Below, piece after piece: positions 15,423-20,221 of a DNA stretch of 20,221 nt. This DNA comes from Fidelibacterota bacterium (GTDB taxonomy: Bacteria > Marinisomatota > Marinisomatia > Marinisomatales > UBA1611). Each line of letters begins with the position of its first letter. Position 1 is the first letter of the stretch. A program made the position numbers and the translations under genes. Location: contig PBKF01000037.1 in NCBI GenBank assembly GCA_002722105.1, positions 1-20,221 on the forward strand, in the 5' to 3' direction. A model generated the notes under the pieces. That model was given only the letters and a program-made list of their open reading frames with translations. It made no database searches and was not told the origin of the DNA.

Positions 15423-17201
15423 TCAAAAAATAGAGGGAAGTTTGTCTTCGAAATTAAAGCCGAAAACCAAACCTATTGATGACCAGTTAGTGCTTTGAAT
15501 ATTACTGGTGATGTTTGCCACCCAGTTAAATTGAGTGACCATGCCAATAGTTAAGGGTGTAGGCAATAAATTAAATACGGCAGAATAACCTGCTGTAAAT
15601 CCGTACCCGGGGGATACAAGACCAGCTCCCACCTTTAAGCCCATTTCCATATTTTTAGGGATCCAATACCAGGAAAATTTTGGATCTAATTGAGCAATCA
15701 GAAAATAACTTAAAGTTTGAAAGTTTTCTGATGTAGTATCTATTTGAAAATCATAGTAATTCATTTCCAAGCCAAGATTTATATCAATTTGCTTGACCCT
15801 AAAAAAATCCCGGCGCCCTAGGCCTACCGTATAGCCAGGCTTGGTTATGTGATTTTGCAGAGACTGTTCTATGAAGAAAGGCGTGGAATAAGAAAAGGTA
15901 ATAAATGATTTATCGCCAAGGTCTAATGAGTCTCGAATTGCTTTTTCCTTAAGCCTCGCCGCTTCTTTTTCTTTCTTCTTGGCTTCCCTTTGTGCCTTTT
16001 TGGCTGCTTTAAGTGCTAACTGCGCCTCTTTTTTCCCATAGCGTTCAAAATCTACAGCTTTTTTTAATGTTTCTGCTGCTATTGAAGCTGCTTCTGCCTT
16101 CAACCTTGCATTTTTTGCTTCTTTTTCCGCAGTAAGCATTGATTCTATAGCATTTGCTACATCTTCTTCTGCCTTATCCATTGCAAGTTTAAATCGTTTT
16201 GTATCTTCGGCTCTTCTTTTTGCTTTCAAAAGAATCTTTTCCGCATCGCTTGCTCTTTTTTTTGCTTCCTGTAATTTTCTTTTAGATTCTTTTACTTTTT
16301 CATTTGCCTCACCAAGGGCAAATTCGGTTTTTTTATAGAACTCCATCGCAATTTCTAATGTTTCAGTATCAGATAAAACAGGTTGAATAATTTCTCTGCC
16401 AGTCCATTCTAATTTATAGGCATATTTGTCGGGTTGCATTAATGGAATTATTTTTCGTTCTTGTTCAGTCCCTGTTGAATCAGATAAAATTCGTGTTGTT
16501 TCCTTATCGATTGGATTATGAAGAAATTCTTTTGTTAATACTATTTCATTATCAGTATTAAAATATTGGATCATTTTTAAATGATCACCATCTTCCCAAA
16601 ACAGTAAGTGGCGGCCCACAAACCTGCCAGCTGAGTCAAAATATGAAGATTCTACCACCTCTACTAGCATTTTTTCATCTCGATGAGTACTGTAATTGAA
16701 GTGATAATAGAAATATGTGAAACCAAGTTTATCTGAAAATGACACTTCAAAAGGTCGTCCGTCCCTTCTGCTTTTTACATCAGCAATCCAACCCGGTCGA
16801 ATATAACTTAATTGATCAGCATAGAGAAATTTATCTAATCGCTGAGCTTTTCCTTCTGTATGAAATTCAACTTTATATTCCGATCTTAACCCGGATTTTG
16901 ACCATAGAAAATAATATGTTTCCTGCTCCAAACGATCAGGTCCAAAACGGGTTACAGTTTTTATTCGCCCATCTCTATTATATTTTACTTGATAATAGTT
17001 CTGGCCGTAAAATGTTTGTGCATCACCTTGTAAATCTAACAATCGTCTATAAGGGTTCCAGTATTTGAAGTAATGAACAGCACCAATATTTTTTTTTAAT
17101 CGCTCTGATTCAAGTGTTTCTGTTCCATATAACAAGGATATAAAAACCAAGGGGAGCAATAATACAAGGCAATTAGATCGATGAATCAGGCTAGACCCCA
17201 A
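15423..17201 (-). CDS. Envelope protein: signal peptide, beta-repeat domain, long coiled coil, C-terminal beta-barrel-like domain
   Basis: The 592-residue product is not a recognised family. It has a hydrophobic signal (about 10-26). Residues 40-260 hold Tyr/Phe-rich strands with repeated 'D--G' turns (NRDGR, DSAGR), reminiscent of YwqK/MORN-like repeats. About 278-425 is an almost unbroken Ala/Lys/Glu/Arg helix of TolA-like composition. About 430-592 has alternating strands (FITFSYS, YTVGLGRR, INLGLEMNYYDF, MGLKVGAGL, IGLVFGFNF), suggestive of an outer-membrane barrel, with a terminal Phe. A helix of about 145 residues would be roughly 20 nm long, enough to cross the periplasm. The TTG start overlaps the upstream gene by 16 bases. 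It is the last gene of the dnaG-led operon. A tethering role is inferred, not shown. Confidence 0.8.
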   Translation of the reverse strand: MGSSLIHRSNCLVLLLPLVFISLLYGTETLESERLKKNIGAVHYFKYWNPYRRLLDLQGDAQTFYGQNYYQVKYNRDGRIKTVTRFGPDRLEQETYYFLWSKSGLRSEYKVEFHTEGKAQRLDKFLYADQLSYIRPGWIADVKSRRDGRPFEVSFSDKLGFTYFYYHFNYSTHRDEKMLVEVVESSYFDSAGRFVGRHLLFWEDGDHLKMIQYFNTDNEIVLTKEFLHNPIDKETTRILSDSTGTEQERKIIPLMQPDKYAYKLEWTGREIIQPVLSDTETLEIAMEFYKKTEFALGEANEKVKESKRKLQEAKKRASDAEKILLKAKRRAEDTKRFKLAMDKAEEDVANAIESMLTAEKEAKNARLKAEAASIAAETLKKAVDFERYGKKEAQLALKAAKKAQREAKKKEKEAARLKEKAIRDSLDLGDKSFITFSYSTPFFIEQSLQNHITKPGYTVGLGRRDFFRVKQIDINLGLEMNYYDFQIDTTSENFQTLSYFLIAQLDPKFSWYWIPKNMEMGLKVGAGLVSPGYGFTAGYSAVFNLLPTPLTIGMVTQFNWVANITSNIQSTNWSSIGLVFGFNFEDKLPSIF

Positions 17202-18061
17202 CTCATTAAAAAAATCATTAATAAGAAGAGAGAAAAACCTGCTGTAGCACTGGTTTTGAAACGGTTGTTATAATCAATTACGTCTTCATCCAGAGATTGA
17301 TAATTTAAGACAATTATTTCATGTTTACCTTCCTCTACAAAAACATCCATTCTACCCATTATTAAAATATCTCGAAGCATTTTTTCTTCGGGTGTACGTG
17401 AATTATAGTCACCAGAATAATCCTTTGGAAAATAGCCAACTTTATGCCAGCCGGGTAAAACATCAACGGAATGAACTAAAGGAGAATGACCTACTAATTG
17501 ATTATCTACATAAATGGGTAAACCATCTGTATCGCACAGTATTTCTAATGTAGTACGCTCTCTTGCATCTTTCCAAGATAGGGGATGTTGGATTTTTTTA
17601 GCTTCATTGGGATTTGGAATAACATAAGAAGGATTAATTTCCTTGGATTCAATAAAATCCTTATAAGTCAATGCAATGATAATTCGTTTATCTTCATTAT
17701 GAAAGACAATATCAGAAGCGCCAATTTTTTGTGCTGTTTGAATGGAGATTTGGAGCGAATTATTAGACCACGCTTGTTGGACATCAAGAATTGGGTATAA
17801 AACAACATCATTAAAAATACCTGGGTTCGGCTTAATAATATTGTAAAAATTAATAATAAACCAATTTTCCTGTTCGATCCACCCCGAAATATCTTCCCGC
17901 TGCGATGGACTTGAAAGTAAAAATTCAACATTTAGCCCTGCTATCTGCGATTCAGATTTTACAAACAGCATTGCAGGCATTTCCTGGCCTGATAGACCTG
18001 GCAGGATCATTAAACTTAGAACGATTCCCCACCAAATATTATTAGGGGAAATAGGTTGCAT
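17186..18061 (-). CDS. Exported PEGA-domain protein with AMIN-like N-terminus and C-terminal membrane segment
   Basis: The 291-residue product has a signal peptide (about 10-25). An N-terminal beta domain (about 32-135) has GWIEQENWF at 60-68. A PEGA-type domain follows (about 172-254: I-CDTDGLPIYVDNQLVG-SPL, then LPGWHKV). The C-terminal hydrophobic segment (about 272-289) could anchor the protein in a membrane. The N-terminal domain is homologous to that of the neighbouring 486-residue protein, which has GWVGQENWF at the same place, and resembles AMIN-type envelope-targeting domains. PEGA domains often occur in surface-layer or envelope proteins. It starts one base after the upstream stop and runs into the coiled-coil/barrel gene, so the three are probably made together. 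Exact function is unknown. Confidence 0.75.
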   Translation of the reverse strand: MQPISPNNIWWGIVLSLMILPGLSGQEMPAMLFVKSESQIAGLNVEFLLSSPSQREDISGWIEQENWFIINFYNIIKPNPGIFNDVVLYPILDVQQAWSNNSLQISIQTAQKIGASDIVFHNEDKRIIIALTYKDFIESKEINPSYVIPNPNEAKKIQHPLSWKDARERTTLEILCDTDGLPIYVDNQLVGHSPLVHSVDVLPGWHKVGYFPKDYSGDYNSRTPEEKMLRDILIMGRMDVFVEEGKHEIIVLNYQSLDEDVIDYNNRFKTSATAGFSLFLLMIFLMSWGLA

Positions 18062-18062
18062 T

Positions 18063-19523
18063 CTATTCGGGAGTCTCCTGTTCAGGGATTGCCAAGTTGA
18101 TTCTAATATTTTGTGTTTTACCTACAGGAATATAAATATCCTGGTAATCAGGAATTGCCATAGAAAATTGAGGTGGAGGTGCATTGGGATCTATAACTTT
18201 CACACGATGCCAACCTGGATTAACTGGCAGTTTTTTTGGAATTGGTGTTTGACCAATTAGATTCCCATTAATGAAAACATCAGCTCCATCTAGGTTACAG
18301 GTTAATTTTAGAAATGTTTTCCGTTTGGTAAAGTCAGGAGTTAAAGTTTTCATTAATTCTGGATTATCCAGTTTTCTTGTCTCTCTTTTGGTTTGTTTTT
18401 TGGATGACGGCTTTTTAAGGATTTCTTTTGCTGTCTCTAAAACAAATAATTCCTGCGATGGTTTATCATCGATATCTTGAATTTTCTGGGTTATTTCTTT
18501 GGCCTCTGTAGGTTTAGAACTTTCTATTTTTTCACCTACAGATGGAGAGTCTTCCAAAGCTCGTTCCAATTCTAAATAAGTTATTTCTCCTACTACGCCA
18601 TCAACCTCTACCCCCACCATGCCGCGATCACGCTGAAACCGTTTAACAGCTTCTTCTGTTGTTGGTCCAAACTCTCCATCAACGCCATTGTTATAAACAC
18701 CTCCATCACCTAAATCATATCCTAAGGCCACAAGAGCTCTTTGAAGAGATTTAACTTCAACAGGACGATTCATCCCAATGGATAACATCCCGCGATCAAG
18801 AATTTGTGAAATATCCACATCCTGCCTTACAATCTCCACTTCATGGGACTTCAACGGAGGTATTTTTTCCTTCAGATGATTTTTAACTACCAAAGGTCTC
18901 GGTTCGCCTTTATCAATAGTATTATTTATTTCTCCATCATCCCCTATTATATCTTTTGTTGAGTACCAGTCATTATACCAGACAAAGTAACGCTCAGGAC
19001 CATACTTGTCACGCGCATAAATAAATGAATCATAAAATGGAGACCCCTTGGATTCATTTTTTGGCAATGAAAATACACTATTATTATTTTGGTTTTCAGA
19101 AGTCCGAACTTCTGTTCTTAAACTGTCATTTAAGGATTCCCAAACTTGAACTAATATGACCCGACTGGCTTCAGAATGAAAAATTTCAAAATCGGAAATG
19201 GGTTTATCAAATAAGTATCCTAACTGTACAGATTCATTGTTTTCCGTTGCGTCTATATCCATTAAAGGTGGCTCTAGTTTAATATATTCTACCGATGATA
19301 AGTCAAGAGTTGCAGCATTCAGAGTCACATAAAACCAATTCTCTTGTCCAACCCATCCGGCAATATTGTCAATATTCATTACTTGGCTTGTGACAATGCG
19401 CAATAGAGTCCCATTACTTTTTTTATGAGTAGTAATAAGTTGGACCTTATTTGCAGTCAATGATGTGCAAAAGACCAATAACAGATATAATCTGGCAGCT
19501 GTATTTACCTTTTTATAATGCAT
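18063..19523 (-). CDS. Exported peptidoglycan-binding protein with AMIN-like and PEGA domains
   Basis: The 486-residue product starts with a signal peptide (about 1-24, TSLTA). An AMIN-like beta domain follows (about 27-128, with GWVGQENWF at 56-64). After an Asp/Asn-rich linker comes a PG_binding_1 domain (about 236-323), with VKSLQRALVALGYDLGDGG, VDGEFGPTTEEAVKRFQRDRG and VDGVVGEIT. A Lys/Glu/Ser-rich spacer (about 328-400) leads to a PEGA domain (about 403-475: LTCNLDGADVFINGNLIG-TPIP, then VNPGWHRVKV). It should sit in the periplasm and hold the peptidoglycan. Its start lies inside the end of dnaG (11-base overlap), so its translation is probably coupled to that of primase. The shared N-terminal and PEGA domains show that it and the next gene are paralogues. 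No catalytic domain is visible. Confidence 0.82.
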   Translation of the reverse strand: MHYKKVNTAARLYLLLVFCTSLTANKVQLITTHKKSNGTLLRIVTSQVMNIDNIAGWVGQENWFYVTLNAATLDLSSVEYIKLEPPLMDIDATENNESVQLGYLFDKPISDFEIFHSEASRVILVQVWESLNDSLRTEVRTSENQNNNSVFSLPKNESKGSPFYDSFIYARDKYGPERYFVWYNDWYSTKDIIGDDGEINNTIDKGEPRPLVVKNHLKEKIPPLKSHEVEIVRQDVDISQILDRGMLSIGMNRPVEVKSLQRALVALGYDLGDGGVYNNGVDGEFGPTTEEAVKRFQRDRGMVGVEVDGVVGEITYLELERALEDSPSVGEKIESSKPTEAKEITQKIQDIDDKPSQELFVLETAKEILKKPSSKKQTKRETRKLDNPELMKTLTPDFTKRKTFLKLTCNLDGADVFINGNLIGQTPIPKKLPVNPGWHRVKVIDPNAPPPQFSMAIPDYQDIYIPVGKTQNIRINLAIPEQETPE

Positions 19524-20220
19524 TTAATTCTTGCCGGAGTTTGACCACTTCTTCCAGTTCTTCCTGTGTATTTTCTCCATTTAACTCTTTTTCACGAATC
19601 TGGACGCGAAGTGATTGAATTTTCTCTTTTAAAGGTCTTGATTTTAAGAGTTTAAGGCAATCCAATACAATTTCTTCAGGTGGAAAGTTTTTTGTCTCAC
19701 TAAACAAGATTTCTGTAACCGAATCCCGTTCATTCTTATCCTGAAAATACTCGATAATTCCGGATGTTTCCACCGTCATTTTATCTGACAGCAAATAACC
19801 AGCAATCTTTTTTAAGAAAGGTGTGATAAATAAATCTTGTTGCACTTTTTCTTTTACATATTGACGTACTGATTGATCTTCATGAACAAGTAACTGCAGT
19901 AATTCTATCTGCGCTTTATCGATTTGATTGGTAAATAAATAATTTGTATTTACTCTCTCTGACTCATCGAGCCTAGTTGACATATTTGTATGCTTACTTT
20001 TCATGATTCGAAGTAAATCCTGTTCAGCCACTTTTAATTTTTCTGAGAGAATACGAATCAAATCATTTTGAATAATTCCATTGTTGATATTTTTAATTTC
20101 CATCATAAGTCCCACAATATACTTCTGCCGTTCAGCTCCCTCTAAAACCATTCCTCTATGAAATTGTAAATGAAAATCAATGAAAGAAAATGGTGATTCA
20201 ATTGCAGATAAAATATCTGT
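19513..20220 (-). CDS. dnaG: DNA primase, C-terminal part (5' end cut by window edge)
   Basis: DnaG makes RNA primers at the replication fork. The frame is open to the right edge, so only the last 235 or so residues are visible and the apparent ATG at 20151 is internal. The visible part matches the end of the primase core and the helicase-binding region. It has the 'ERQKYIV--M--I' then 'DLIRILSEKLKVAEQDLLR' segment, the ELLQLLVHEDQ helix that opens the C-terminal domain, and the closing CLKLLKS-PLKEKI...LRQELNAL helices. The zinc-binding and TOPRIM motifs lie outside the window, so this rests on the C-terminal pattern alone. The downstream partner here is an envelope gene with an 11-base overlap, not the rpoD often found after dnaG. 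Confidence 0.85.
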   Translation of the reverse strand, partial: TDILSAIESPFSFIDFHLQFHRGMVLEGAERQKYIVGLMMEIKNINNGIIQNDLIRILSEKLKVAEQDLLRIMKSKHTNMSTRLDESERVNTNYLFTNQIDKAQIELLQLLVHEDQSVRQYVKEKVQQDLFITPFLKKIAGYLLSDKMTVETSGIIEYFQDKNERDSVTEILFSETKNFPPEEIVLDCLKLLKSRPLKEKIQSLRVQIREKELNGENTQEELEEVVKLRQELNAL

Positions 20221-20221
20221 T

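Noticed and set aside
16739..17068. 109-codon plus-strand frame opposite the coiled-coil protein gene
   Set aside because: It is antisense to a coding region with a clear domain pattern, and its product resembles nothing.
20149..20151. ATG at 20151 as start of the right-edge gene
   Set aside because: The frame stays open to position 20220 and the product has only the C-terminal part of DnaG, so this ATG is internal.
1..20221. CRISPR array, insertion sequence or toxin-antitoxin pair
   Set aside because: No regularly spaced direct repeats, transposase motifs or small paired genes were seen on either strand.

Overview
The window is an AT-rich, tightly packed bacterial chromosome segment with 18 protein genes (both edge genes are cut) and one tRNA. 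The best guess for the organism is a marine member of the Fibrobacteres-Chlorobi-Bacteroidetes neighbourhood, most like Candidatus Neomarinimicrobiota (SAR406). The basis is a type IX-style C-terminal sorting domain with YPNPFNP, a lipoprotein carrying GCTD..A.NY..DAT.DDGSC cysteine repeats, a TonB-dependent receptor with an N-terminal carboxypeptidase-regulatory-like domain, and the scarcity of Shine-Dalgarno sequences. This placement is inferred from protein style, not from a phylogeny.

Layout. Positions 3-2391 (+) hold two repeat-rich exported proteins, one cut by the left edge and one a lipoprotein with seven Cys-aromatic-Trp repeats. Positions 2476-3114 (+) hold upp. Positions 3126-5520 (-) hold a compact three-gene operon, read from the right: a SpoU/TrmH-family RNA methyltransferase, then a class IV aminotransferase homologue, then a sulfotransferase-like P-loop protein, with TAATG and TTGA overlaps. 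A tRNA with CAU anticodon lies at 5653-5725. Positions 5761-8986 (+) hold two tandem paralogous envelope proteins, a T9SS-type cargo protein and a DUF971 protein. Positions 9075-10895 (+) hold an exported propeller-like protein and an S1/P1-type nuclease. gpmA (-) and a SRAP/YedK-type DNA-protein crosslink protein (+) diverge around 11.7 kb. A 928-residue TonB-dependent receptor (12567-15353) ends at a strong bidirectional terminator.

Positions 15423-20220 (-) hold a contiguous four-gene operon with overlaps or a one-base gap. Read from the right edge it is the C-terminal part of dnaG, then a peptidoglycan-binding/PEGA protein, then a related PEGA protein with a C-terminal membrane segment, then a protein with a signal peptide, a long Ala/Lys/Glu coiled coil and a C-terminal beta-barrel-like domain.

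Two places stand out as possible undescribed systems. The first is the aminotransferase/sulfotransferase pair: by gapless hand alignment the aminotransferase lacks the PLP-forming lysine and the pyridine-binding glutamate at their canonical positions, while keeping the phosphate-binding residues. The second is the envelope module coupled to dnaG, which looks like a peptidoglycan-to-outer-membrane tether. No CRISPR array, insertion sequence, integrase or prophage gene was seen, and no gene-free stretch exceeds about 130 bases.
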